From Ciona savignyi (lineage: Eukaryota; Chordata; Ascidiacea; Phlebobranchia; Cionidae): DNA of 64,000 nucleotides. The position numbers were made by a program, and so were the translations under genes. Of this stretch, positions 53,410 to 64,000 are shown one piece after another. The DNA is taken from NCBI GenBank assembly GCA_000149265.1, contig CH003067.1, positions 501,437 through 565,436 on the forward strand, read 5' to 3'. The stretch's first letter is position 1. Every line of letters begins with the position of its first letter. The notes beneath the pieces were generated by a model. The model saw only the letters and a list, made by a program, of their open reading frames with translations, was not told the DNA's origin and did not search any database.

Positions 53410-53433
53410 AGTACGGTCGTGTGGCCGAATGGT

Positions 53434-53493
53434 TAACAGCGGAAACAAAATTCAGCATCTCTTCTTCTGCCGAACGTTTTTCTTGTTCCATCC
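53434..53493 (-). pseudogene. Family A exon 2 fragment, A11
   Basis: Only the first 20 or so codons of exon 2 remain (M-E-Q-E-K-R-S-A-E-E-E-M-L-N-F-V-S-A), after an acceptor-like A-T-A-A-G. The coding sequence then breaks off at a tRNA-like piece (T-G-T-G-G-C-C-G-A-A-T-G-G-T-T-A-A, 53410-53433). No signal exon is recognisable upstream. This is a relic. Confidence 0.7.
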
Positions 53494-53519
53494 TTATCGT
53501 CGATTAAAACCATAATGAA

Positions 53520-56500
53520 GGAATGGATATATTAAGTTAGGATTAGTAACTAGAAAACACATTAGTTTCTACCTGCAGTAACGAACGGTAAACACTTTAT
53601 ATAAGGTATAGCCTACTAAGAGTCATTAGGGAACTATAGGCAACACATTCGATTTTTTCAGTAAACATGGATTATAAGTTTGGATTGGCAACTTATGAAC
53701 TCCTTATTTTCTGCTTACAGAAACAAACGTTATACAGCTTGTATAATAGTTTCTGTATGCAGAAACATATAGCATGCAGTCATGGGTTTTAAACATAGTG
53801 TTGGTTGACGAGTGGTTTACACTCTTTAATTCCATATGAAAACGAGCCAATAGTGTGTCTACGTCACGAGAGTCAATGACCCTTATTGCTGACTCAGGTG
53901 TTAAGTTGAAAATGCTTTCCCATCTTAAATTGAAGATGACAGTGTCAAAATTTTACGTTTCATGCTTTTTCATTATGTGTACACTTATTTTGCTTTTCGG
54001 TAAAGCTAATAAGCTGTAAAGCATCCTAACGAAGTAAAACCTCGTCAATGGTTAGTTGTTTTTATTCCTAGATGCCAGGCGAATAAAAAATGTCACTATA
54101 ACCGTTAATACTAAAAATGGCAGATAAATAAAAGGGCAAGAAACTGCATATTGCAGTTTAATGGCAATTGTTGTCTAGTTTATTATTTAATTTTAGTGTT
54201 GTGATGTTTCTCCACCTTACAAAAAATGATCTACATTTAAGATATTAGCAATGAGGCAATAATGGGTATAAAAATAAGTTTTATAAGTCAAAGCGTTTTA
54301 TTTACACAATTCTGTCCAGCTAGTCAAGACATAGGAAGCCACTACCTAATTATAATGGACAGGTTAAGAAATAGCGCACCGTGGCGCTTAAATAGAGGGG
54401 TTAATGCGAGAGTTTTTTTTTATTTCAATTATTATTCCCTGTTTTATGTGACGTCATTATTTTTTCTGATTTGCCTTTTTATCATTTGTAAATTTTGTAC
54501 ACGTGTAAGGCGAGGTTTTATTTTATTACTTTTAGTATTATTTGTTACCTTTCAAATTAGTTGTGCTGAGATCATGTTGCGAATAGACCAAAAGCGCGGC
54601 AGAGATAAACTGTAGTGATAAAAGCTGTGATAGCACGATCTGTAGACGGATTTCTATTATGGATCCCCCGAACTTAGGTATTTAATTTATACTTTTCTGT
54701 GTTTATAATTTACTGTTCGTTTTATTTATGTTGTATCCATACGTTTCAGTTACCGCGTGTAATACACTTCACGGGACAAGTGCACGTAACTGCAAAGGGG
54801 GGAAATCTGCGGACTAACAACAAGAGGTTTTACGGTATATAATTAAATAAATAAATGAATAAATTACCCACTAAAACGTAAAGAGGACCTTCTTCATTAA
54901 AAAGTACTTGCAATATTACGTCCGATATTTTGTGTTTTTTGGAAATTGGCAAAGAAAACCTATGACCTAACCACAATGGCCTCATTTTTGTACAAATAAT
55001 ATTGATGTGGTAAACGAAAAGGAGGCATCTTTATGAATTCGAAATTTAGCTTAAAGACAATGGCGATTATTGTCCAATCGTAAATTTCCATCCTGGTAAT
55101 GACGTCGCTTCCAGTATCATGTTGACATATCCAAGAAATTCACCTTTATGACTGAATGGCTGCGCTTTAATAGGCCCTATTAAATTTGTCCTATAAAATG
55201 CCCCTTTCCTTTACTTTATTATATAAGTAAGGCCAATCATTTGGTGGAATTTTCCTTTCTCTTTGCAGCCAAAACGGTCTGTGTAAACATGACGTCTACT
55301 GTTGATTTGTTTTTTATTGCTGCGCCAGGTGGTTAACAACGCTATAAATGTAGTTTAGTACTGTTGCTTTTAAAAAGTTTGGTAAGTGCATATATATGGC
55401 GTGGATCTTTCGATCACACGACCGTACAGATGTTAGTATTACATTACCTTTGTTCTATCTAAATTTTGACTTCTACCTGTACATGTGGTAGACCCTCGAA
55501 AATCGCATTGGGGTTATCCCCTAGATTTATTTACATCAGGAAGTGGCTTGTATTGGAATTAATAAGAGTGACTTTGTTATGCTGCGCAGTTTTATCGACA
55601 TGGGCAGGACTTGGTTAATACCTGATTTGTTCCGTGTTTCCCATTTTAAAGGCTGATTTTGATATCGAGTCGCCCTAGTGTGCATTCGTCACTAACTATT
55701 TGTTAAAATAGATCCCCTTTTAATGTGTTTCGTTTATACATAGAGGTTGTTGTTCAACAACAAAACACATTTTGCTGGTTTTCCAATATTGCCAGCAACA
55801 CTACCCAGATCGTGGTTAGATAGATAGATGGCTGTGTCGTTTCTATTCTGGAGATGAGATTTGAGAAATCACATAAAGGATCTATTCACCGTTGTCGAGA
55901 AACATGGGTTTCTTCCATTACAATTCGGAAAACTTCCGGTGTTTAGTATACACCAATATGTTGTTAGCTTTTTCTCTGTGCAGTCAAATCTCCTCTATTA
56001 ATGATTTACTAATTAAATAAATATATTTGTTTATTGTAAAGTAACGTTTTTCAAGAAATTTATTTCAGTAGGTATTTAATGCTACACAATTTTTTACGTT
56101 TAGATGAAAAATACTTATACTAGCTCCATATATTAAGTACATTTTTCACATTACCATTAAACTAGAAAAAGTAGGCAAAGAAATATACAGGTATATATGG
56201 AAACAAGTAATTGTTTTTACCTTTGCTCAAAAATACGTTTTTAAACAAAGCCATTTAACTACATTGAAATGTATGTGTTTTCTGTTTATTTTACGACACG
56301 CATTGTAATATCAGTCCCATATAATAACTTAACATTTAAAGATGGCCGAAAGCTAAACAAAATGGCCGAAAAAAATATTATGAGATAGAACGTAATTATT
56401 CTTATCTTAAAAAAGGTCATCGTAAATCCAGAAATTAATTTTTATTTTAAACGTCAATTTTGCTAATTGCTCTAAAATCTGTTGCGATTTCGCTGACTTT

Positions 56501-56640
56501 AAAATTTAGGACGATTTTAGGTATGGACAATGGTTTTTCGAACAATTTTCCGTATGGGTAAATAGTTTTCGAATTTTTATTTTCCGCCGATTTTAATTTT
56601 TATGTTTTTAGATATCAAAACATTAAGTTACAGTTAAGTC
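53520..56640. other. Largely unique, apparently gene-less region
   Basis: The repeat density drops sharply here. One open frame (54262-54615, plus) ends with a hydrophobic run followed by C-A-E-I-M-L-R-I-D-Q-K-R-G-R-D-K-L, reminiscent of a signal peptide, but it has no start or splice support. A fragment resembling a Helentron end lies at about 53785-53830. I support no gene in it. Confidence 0.4.
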
Positions 56641-57927
56641 ATGTCAAGAAGTACACAAGTGTTGACGGTTGTACTTGCTGTTATAGCGATATTATTTCTT
56701 ATTGTTTCCCTTGCAACCAACAACTGGATAGTGGTACGTAAAGTGTACTGAAGTCTTATCCTGCTTTAAGGTTTATTCTTGTATCTACAGGCGTGTGTGG
56801 ATGCAAACAACAGGTTGAAAGAAATAAAAGAACAATTTTGCTTTAAAATGGGGCTTTTCAAATACTCCTACTCTATTCTCACCACCGAAAAGTCGGTTGC
56901 AGTACCTAGTAAGTCAAATCACATTGACTTTGCATGCAACACTGTAAAAAATAAGCTAGTACCAATACCAAAGATACTTTATTATAACTTCACTCACGCT
57001 GTGTTAAACCTTGTATTTTACTAGTAAGCTTGATGGAATACTTTGTCCAAAACACGATCCACTTTTTTGCTTGCTCCTTGCTACTTCTCGTTGTTGGGGT
57101 TATTTTCATTATTATTAGCATCCGGCGCAAGGTGGCTGCAGTCACCTGCAACTGCATTGGAGCAGTCACTCTTTTATTTGCAGGTATGTACTGGTACAAT
57201 GTTACGAGAAAACCGGCAGAATAGCTTGGTGGTTTCGTTAGTCACCTTTAGCCGAATGGTTTCATAATTGAAACTAGTTGATAGTTAGTCGGCTGTGCCA
57301 TCGGGCAAGTGAACGCATCTATTATCATTGGGGTAATGGGTTATACTAACACTAACGGAACTCCAGTAACCTGACGATTGGCGCTAAGTAATCTGACAGT
57401 TATCGGTGTGAATCACCCCTTGAGTATTCGTTAGGTATTGTTACGATTGCACATGTCATAATTCTCTCCTTTTTTTAATAATTTCCTCCTTTTTTAATAA
57501 AAAACATGTATATCCTATCTTTAAAAATATCGCCAGAAATACAGTTTGTTTATACCTAAGAACTGACAGGCCACACTTAGGCCACAATTAAGCTAGAGCA
57601 GTACAATTAACACATAATTTGATTCCATAAAATGTATGTATGGCGAACTGACCTTTGCGTTTGAACGTATTCCTCACAGAAGTATTTGTGCTTGCCGGGT
57701 TGCTGGCTTTCTACATCCCCCAGAGAAAAGTTGTCGAAAATCCTATCGTGTGGAGCGCGCAGCTTGGCACCGCATTTAGCAAGGAGCTTACCAATGATGT
57801 CATGCGCGGACAAAGCTCGTTTATTGGATTGATTGACTTCGGCTATTCCTTCTATCTCGCGTGGGTTGCTTCAGTTCTGACCGGAATCGCATCAATCCTA
57901 AGCACGTGTGGTTGCGTGGACACATAA
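56641..57927 (+). CDS. Four-transmembrane claudin/PMP22-like protein
   Basis: The four exons are 56641-56733, 56791-56908, 57025-57183 and 57680-57927. They join in frame (phases 0, 1, 1) to 205 aa, all with GT-AG ends. TM1 (about residues 7-26) is followed by N-N-W-I-V and a first extracellular loop with C, K-M-G-L-F and Y-S. TM2 (about 79-97) leads through I-R-R-K to TM3 (about 103-135, across an exon border). A second loop follows, then TM4, which starts near F-G-Y-S-F-Y-L-A-W-V and ends G-I-A-S-I-L-S-T-C-G-C. The W ... G-L-F/W pattern in the first loop and the G-x-S-F...W-V start of TM4 are typical of the claudin/PMP22/EMP superfamily. The classical paired cysteines after G-L-W are not both present, so I give no subfamily. 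Intron 2 is stop-containing but in frame for a while, so retention would give a truncated form. Confidence 0.75.
57195..57415 (+). mobile_element. tRNA-derived SINE, old copy
   Basis: It lies in intron 3 of the claudin-like gene. Weak but ordered matches to the SINE at 60349 run from G-C-T-T-G-G-T-G-G-T-T-T through T-A-G-T-C-G-G-C-T-G-T-G to A-T-C-T-G-A-C-A-G-T-T. Confidence 0.55.
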
Positions 57928-59010
57928 TCGAATGTGGAGAGTGAACTTGTAGACCAGAAACACCGTTCAGGTGTATTAGTATTCTACAGGAAGTAACAGG
58001 GGACAGACACGTTGAATGCCATAATATTTTGTTGGCATAATGTCGACCGGAGGAGACCACTTAAAATACTTGAATTTTAAAAATGTATGAAAATATAAAG
58101 AATACCCTTATCAGAGTTGTTAAGTGTTTTTTCATGTTTTATTGTTGTCATCTCATAGGAATACAATTCTTCTTTAACAGAATATGGATATCACATGTGG
58201 ATTGCTACTTTTCTGTTTTCAGAAATATTAATATCGTCAAAATTTGTGTTGCAAATACTGTTGTTCAACACTTGGTTGATATTTGTTAGTTTTATCATCG
58301 TTTTGTTGGGACGAGCCCATCATGGTCACCAGACAATGTTTATTTTTAACCGGGCTATGTTTCATGTGCACCTTTGAGCCACAAGACTCAATGTCTTGTA
58401 CTTCCCGACGATGTTATAAAGTCCCACACACCGATACCGCCCATAAGCTATTTTTTGTACGAACAAGCTGTGAAGTAATGTTTCGTTTCGCAATATAGAT
58501 TCCCACGTGAAAAAATTAACTAAATAAGAATGTGGCCCAACCTATAGGTAATTTGATGTATCAGTAAACATATCACATTTAAACGTCGATCGTGTTCGCT
58601 ATTTTTGACACCTAAATTTGCCAACAAGCAACGAGTTGAATTGTTAGATGGCGGAACTTCTATTTTAATGACAACAATAATATAATGACTGTGTGTCCGG
58701 GGTGGAGACATTCGCTTACTTTTGACCATAACATGGTCTGTTGACAATCAAAACCCCAATATCGCGTTATGAAACATTATCCCAAAACTGACTATTAGGT
58801 AATTTGTGGACATCCGACTTGCAAATTTGTTCATTACACGCCCCATTTGATTTGACCGCCAATTTTGAGTTGTAATCAAATCAGGAACAATTTAAAGATG
58901 CCGTTAATAGTCACGTAACCAGACGAAGCATTACAAAACGCGATGAAGATTTGACAACTTCCATAACTCGCCCAGTCTTTGTATACGCGCCAGTAGTAAT
59001 AACTGGTGAA
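57928..59010. other. Intergenic region between the two right-hand genes
   Basis: It holds the 3' UTR of the claudin-like gene and the promoter of the EGF-domain gene, neither of which I can delimit. Short open frames on both strands lack start or splice support. Confidence 0.45.
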
Positions 59011-62000
59011 ATGCAGCTAATCTTTGGAATAGCCCTGTTGAGTTTATTTGCACAGGCACAAGCGCAAAGTAGGTATATATTTATTTCTGCTTACCTAATG
59101 TTTTTACCTAATATTATTAATTTAACTTAGATTAAAATCAATTTTTCAGGTTTTCTTGCATACTTTTACTTGCGTTTTGTAACCTTTTTGTTATTACGTC
59201 TATAGCATAACTTAACGAATATCTTCGTATATCTTTATTTATCGCTTAAATACTAAAATAATATAAATAAAAAAAATTAAATAACCGGTAAAATTAATAT
59301 TTTAAATAATACCCAATCCGGAATTGTATCGGTATTTCGTCGCAACAAGGGAGGCTCATTTTAGAAATAATAAGACTGAAAGTTTTTCGTGCTTTTAACG
59401 GTGTGAACTGAGACCACAAACCTAAATTAACTACAGTGCGACTCCCGATATGCAATGTGGTAATCACACCCTACATTAAACAATCGTGCTCAATTTTACT
59501 TTAGCGCATTGGTCTAGAACTACGCTGATGTATGTACAACTAAATCTATTACAACTTATTACATTTTTAGAGCGAAGTGTGAACGTAATGACTTAATTAT
59601 ATGGTCGGGTGAACCACTTTAACGGTGATCACCGGAGCAAGATAAATCGACGCGTATAAGTCTATTATCCGTCCTACTAAAATAATCTTCGAGAAAGTGT
59701 TTATTTTCAATGTTCACGAAGTAAAGATATATTCTTGAATCATAACGCAAGAATAAAATAATGCATGGATTTTTATTCAAAAATTATAAAAATGACATAA
59801 AGTATTTTCCGAAAAATCCGAAAATCCGAAAATTGTTTGATTTATCTTTTTGCTTAAAACCATGTTTTGTTATTTAGACACTTTCGTGATTTCTCTTCCA
59901 CCTGGCGTTTCTATAACCCAACTGAGCGCTGCCCTATCTAATATTACATCGGACAGTGGTACTGTACAGATCGAAGGTAAGCAGGCTAAATATTCGATTT
60001 TTGTGTTTTATTTTACTTTTTTGGGGGCAAAACTTCGAACCCACAATGAGCTCGTCACTAATACCGTTTTGTAAATCTGTATATGAATCGGTCGTGCTAA
60101 CTATTTAATTTCAAGGCTCTAGTTTAAATCTGACGATTACCCTTGTTTTAGCTTTGAAACCAAATAGTATCATTCGACCGCGAAATAAATATTACGTCTA
60201 TCTCTGTATATGTGGAAATCGCAGCCATAATAAATGTTGTCGTCAAATTGTACAATCGATATGTTTATTACACATATATTACGACAGTGGTTACATTAAT
60301 GCTATCAGGTATATAATTTTTTGTAATTTTTTACGTTTGTCCATATTGTCCGACCGGTTAGTACGGTGGTTTAGTGCGACGCCTTTCAACCGAAGGGTTG
60401 CGGGTTCGAAACTCGTCGCTAGCTAGTCGGTTGTGTCCTTCGGCAAGGCACTTAACGGCCATTTCCTGAAACCATCAGATTAATGGGTTCTGCTAAATGG
60501 AAGAAACGTGTAAATCAAACACAATATACTGCAATAGCTCCGGTAACCCGATAGTGGGCGCGAGGTAATCTGACGATTACCCTTGTGTTAACCCCCTTGG
60601 TTTTCCCACTCACATGGATAAACATGAATATTTTATCATATCCCTACGAGTTATATGATTTTTAACGTGTTTTTAGATTTTGCATTTCACTTAATTTTTT
60701 TGTATTTATTCATGTTGATATTTTGTATTATTCTCACTCTTCCACACGTAACTTGTTGCTTTCAGATAACGACGAATGTGACACACTAACAAGCCCGTGC
60801 CATGAACATGCGGATTGTATCAACATTCCAGGAAGCTTCAATTGCCTCTGTAACCTCGGGTTCACACCACAGAATAATTCTATGATTTCAAGCGATCTTG
60901 TTTGTTTGGGTAAACTTGTACTAATTTTGAAATTTACAATAATAACTGGAAAGCTGGGAAACTCCCCTTTTTCGGAAGTTAAAGGTCGACATTGGTTATA
61001 ACAAGAGAAGCCCTATATATTTATGTTAGTTATTGTGACAATGTTAAACGATATTAATTGAACCCAGTAGTTTTATGGGTTAAACATAAACTGTTTAAAT
61101 GTCTTCGTCGTATTTTGAGCCTTTGCAATAAATAACTACGGTAATCCCGTTATCGACACGAGCTATTTAAAGATCATGTTAATGTGCTCCGTTGTCAAAA
61201 CCTGTACATAAACACAAATAACTTATACAGTTTCGGGAAGTACGCTGACAAAAATATCAATAATTGTAAAGTATAGTGGTCAAGGTATTGAACCAGGGGT
61301 GGGCAAAATACGGCCCGCGGGCCGGGTCCGGCCCGTGAATGGATTTTGACCGGCCCCAGACTGTATCTAACAATAACCTGTAATGTGGCCCAGGTCCGAC
61401 CCGCTGTATCCAACCACACACTAATGTGGTCCGACGCGTCATTCCTAAAAGTTGCATATCGCTCTACTCTTAACGCACTGTTAATATGAGCTGGTAAAAT
61501 AAACAATTGCCTTGGTGAACAAACAATTGTGTAAGCACACTTTTTAAACAAATACTATAAGGTCAAAGCAGAGAGCGTTGTAAACATCACCAACTACCCG
61601 GTACTGTGTAACAACGAGATTGTAACTGTGTAACAACGTATGTAACAACGAGAGGGTTAGTTTTTTAGCTGTTATCAGTTATATTTAAATTCTAAATATA
61701 AATGGATTTTATAAATTATTAAGGATTAACCATGGAATATCCTATGAAACGTAAATTAGAAAGAAAGTGTCGAGCATTTAACAAAGATTGAATACCAAAG
61801 TATTTTTTTACAAAGGTTGGCAACAAAGCACTATATATGTTTACTGTATGGTTAGAGTGTTGCGTTAGTAAAAGAGTACAACATTAATCGTCATTATTTG
61901 ACGAAACATGGAAACTATGGGAATAATTTAGTAAGTAAATATGTGGGTAAGTTATTTAATATTATTCATCTAATAATAATCTGGCCAACCAACCGAGGAC

Positions 62001-63818
62001 CTTATTTTCGCACATCTGACCCGCCGACTAGAGAAGTTGCCAACCCCTGTATTAAACCCACGAAGAATAAATTCGACATGAAATGATTTTAAGAACTAAC
62101 TGTTCCCTCCTAGATATTGACGAGTGTTCAACATATCGACTCATTTGCGACGGTTTTACCACGCAATGCTTAAACACCATTGGTTCTTATTCATGTGATT
62201 GCTTAGTGGGATTCGAAAGCAGTGCCGGCGTGGACAATTCTTGTTTCGGTGAGCGTAACCGACTTTTGTAACAAGTCTATATAGTTTTTATTTAAACCCC
62301 AAGCGGACATTGGTGAAATGTATATGTTTTTACTACACTTTTTTATTAAGTTTCCAACTTGCCCTGAGCTCGGTAGCCTAGGCAAAATGTTATTATTGTT
62401 CAGAATTACCCAATCTTCCGTAAGTGGGAACAAGATGTATTTTTCCAGATATTGATGAGTGTAACAGCACTGGATGCTTTGAGCTTGGCGAACACGGAAT
62501 CTGTACGAACACGTTTGGAAGTTTTGTGTGTTCGTGTCAATCCGGGTTTTACATCGAACCTGCAAGTGGCTTATGTGAGGGTAAGCGGAAATAGCAACTT
62601 GCTAAATTATGATGTCACAGCTATAGTTGTGCGTCTCTTAACGCAACATTGTTTTCTAGTTTTAACCGACCGAGTCCGAATGTCCGTTCGGCTATTATGG
62701 TGGTTTAGTGCGACGCCTTTCAACCGAAGGGTTGCAGTCTCGAAACTCGTCGCCAGCTAGTCGAATGTGTCCTTGGGCAAGGACTTTACGGACATTGCTT
62801 GAACCCAGCGGAATAATGGGTTCTACCAAATTAAGTGAACATGTGAATCATAGACAACACATCGCAATAGTTCTGGCAACCCGACGGTGGGTGCGAGATG
62901 ATCTGACGATTGTCCGTATGTTAACCCCCTTGGTTTTCCCACTAACGGAAATAAACATGAATATCCGAGGATAAACTCAAATATTTTGTCCCCTAATTCA
63001 AAAAATGTACCCACCCCTGTAGATTTACAGTCTACAGCGAACCGACATTTAATGTCAATAAAAAAGTAGGCCTGTAATGAAACACATACATGCCGAGGCT
63101 TTTTCACGATAAAGAAAAACCTAATTCCTTGGGATAATAAATACAAATTGACAATTATACGCACCTTTGGTTAATCTTACTAAATAAAACTATTCGAATA
63201 TTTTTGTTGTTAGTCAACATTTTTTTGTTCATATTTGCAACTTACTAACAACACAAATTGTTTTTATTTTTAATTAAATTTTGTTTGCTCAATATTGTTC
63301 TTTCGCCTAGATTTGGCGGCCGCGTCCGCAATATTTATTAAATTATATCCTTTTTTCAATGACGTGTTTTAACGACTGTTCGTTTTGCCGTTTTTTCCGG
63401 TTCCCGTGTCGTTATTTTATTCGCTTGTCATTTTTAAATACTGGGGCAAAAAATGAATAAACTAAACTAATACTTATTTGGGAATTCCCCTTTGGTGAAA
63501 GATTATGTTTGTTGTCAAATGTTTTTTGATTTGATTTATCACAAAGAAGACAAATTGATTATTATCACAAAGTAGACGACATTCATAGTAATTTAATCCA
63601 TTCATAATAATTTGAAGTTTTTTTTTATTGACGGAAAAAGTTACTTATCTTATATGCTATACTTGAGTTTAGGTGTTGAAAACTAACTGTTTAAAAGTAA
63701 ATAATATGTTGTTGTAGAGCTTCTACACTGCGCTGCATTCAATACGACAAAGAACATAGTTTTGAATTTATTGAATGAGATTTCTACAACCGGTAGTGTC
63801 TCCATATCCCATTATGAG
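59011..63818 (+). CDS. Secreted calcium-binding-EGF protein, 5' part (gene continues past the window)
   Basis: The six exons in the window are 59011-59068, 59878-59976, 60766-60909, 62114-62248, 62449-62580 and 63718-63818. They join in frame to 223 codons with no stop. Exon 1 is a signal peptide (M-Q-L-I-F-G-I-A-L-L ... A-Q-A-Q). Exon 2 codes I-S-L-P-P-G-V-S-I-T ... S-G-T-V-Q-I-E. Exons 3, 4 and 5 each code one six-cysteine EGF module starting D-N/I-D-E-C. They have the N-I/T-x-G-S-F/Y-x-C consensus of calcium-binding EGF, and all are flanked by phase 1 introns. Exon 6 codes C-A-A-F-N-T-T-K-N-I-V ... T-G-S-V-S-I, which resembles exon 2. The protein is probably extracellular matrix, an egg-coat protein or the ectodomain of a membrane protein. 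The C-terminus outside the window would decide. Introns contain two SINEs and a hAT-type element. Confidence 0.82.
60349..60640 (+). mobile_element. tRNA-derived SINE, best copy
   Basis: The head has an A-box-like G-T-G-G-T-T-T-A-G-T-G-C-G (from 60366) and a B-box G-G-T-T-C-G-A-A-A-C-T (60403-60413), as in tRNA genes. The body ends in G-G-T-T-T-T-C-C-C-A-C-T-C-A-C and A-T-A-A-A-C-A-T-G-A-A-T. It lies in the intron between exons 2 and 3 of the EGF-domain gene. It resembles composite SINEs described from Ciona. Confidence 0.85.
61294..62049. mobile_element. hAT-type non-autonomous element, 756 bp
   Basis: The left end is C-A-G-G-G-G-T-G-G-G-C-A-A-A-A-T-A-C-G-G and then C-C-C-G-C-G-G-G-C-C. The right end is G-T-T-G-C-C-A-A-C-C-C-C-T-G. 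The flanks T-A-T-T-G-A-A-C (61286-61293) and T-A-T-T-A-A-A-C (62050-62057) are an 8-bp target duplication with one change. It lies in an intron of the EGF-domain gene. Confidence 0.85.
62665..62980 (+). mobile_element. tRNA-derived SINE
   Basis: This is a close relative of the copy at 60349, with T-T-T-A-G-T-G-C-G-A-C-G-C-C-T-T-T-C-A-A and the same tail. Its B-box is G-T-C-T-C-G-A-A-A-C-T, one base off. It lies between exons 5 and 6 of the EGF-domain gene. Confidence 0.85.
62981..63717. other. Intron sequence of the EGF-domain gene
   Basis: This is an AT-rich intron with no feature I recognise. A short GC-rich G-G-C-G-G-C-C-G-C-G-T-C-C-G lies at about 63316. Confidence 0.5.
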
Positions 63819-64000
63819 GTAAATGTGTTAGTTAAGTTTTGTTGTCTCGGTTATGGTCAAACACTTATTTGACAATTCGATATTTAAACCAGTGTATCTC
63901 TCAGAGTATGATAAAACAAATAAAGTTATAACACCAGTTATTTTTTCGACTGGTGCATGCCAGCTATTAAGTTTCTCTAAGAAGTGTGTTGCTTGATATA

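Noticed and set aside
53406..53433. tRNA gene
   Set aside because: Only a 5' half-like stretch with an A-box is present; there is no anticodon arm, B-box or acceptor pairing.
62203..62565. 120-codon minus-strand frame
   Set aside because: It runs antisense across two EGF exons and an intron of a well-supported gene.

Overview
The window looks like draft genomic sequence of a tunicate, most probably Ciona. This is inferred from AT-rich DNA, small introns (75-130 bp) with GT-AG ends, two N gaps, tRNA-derived SINEs, families of short secreted peptides and an LGR-type receptor exon. No database was consulted. Most of the window is rearranged repeat sequence in which small genes lie; from about 56.6 kb the DNA becomes ordinary multi-exon gene territory.

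Two families of tiny secreted precursors dominate. Family A (my name) has a signal-peptide exon (about 26 aa, donor in phase 2), a roughly 105-bp intron, and a second exon coding an acidic pro-region that ends in V-K-R. After that comes a 17-22 residue basic peptide with a P-P...G-F...R-N-W-I-K pattern. There are ten two-exon copies: A1-A6, A9 and A10 on the minus strand, A7 and A8 on the plus strand. There is also an exon-2 fragment (A11), one orphan promoter and two copies that have lost both exons. A1, A4, A6 and A7 look intact. A2 has lost the dibasic site. A3 and A10 have changed tails. A5 and A9 are broken. A8 has a transposon-derived 5' flank and a tail coded by a tRNA-like insertion. 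The copies sit in long direct and inverted duplications.

Family B (9.7-18.3 kb) is signal peptide, then a short Trp/Arg-rich segment (B1, B4) or a neutral one (B2, B3), then an acidic tail in a separate exon. A single-copy relative, gene C, lies at 43.7-44.3 kb. The charge layout resembles the precursors of tunicate haemocyte antimicrobial peptides, so a host-defence role is plausible but unproven.

Between the peptide genes is a 384-codon, single-exon 7TM receptor (8.1-9.2 kb) of the LGR/relaxin-receptor type. It lacks leucine-rich repeats, and its 5' end abuts duplicated family A flank. At the right end are a four-exon claudin/PMP22-like membrane protein (56.6-57.9 kb) and the 5' part of a secreted calcium-binding-EGF protein (59.0 kb to beyond the window).

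Mobile DNA is abundant. It includes Helentron-like non-autonomous elements with a terminal stem-loop, internal tandem repeats and empty sites elsewhere in the window. There are also three hAT-type elements with 8-bp target duplications, a pogo/Tigger-like MITE, a TIR MITE with CGCGCGAGAT ends, several tRNA-derived SINEs, minisatellites, an 885-bp palindrome and a 1.7-kb tandem array.
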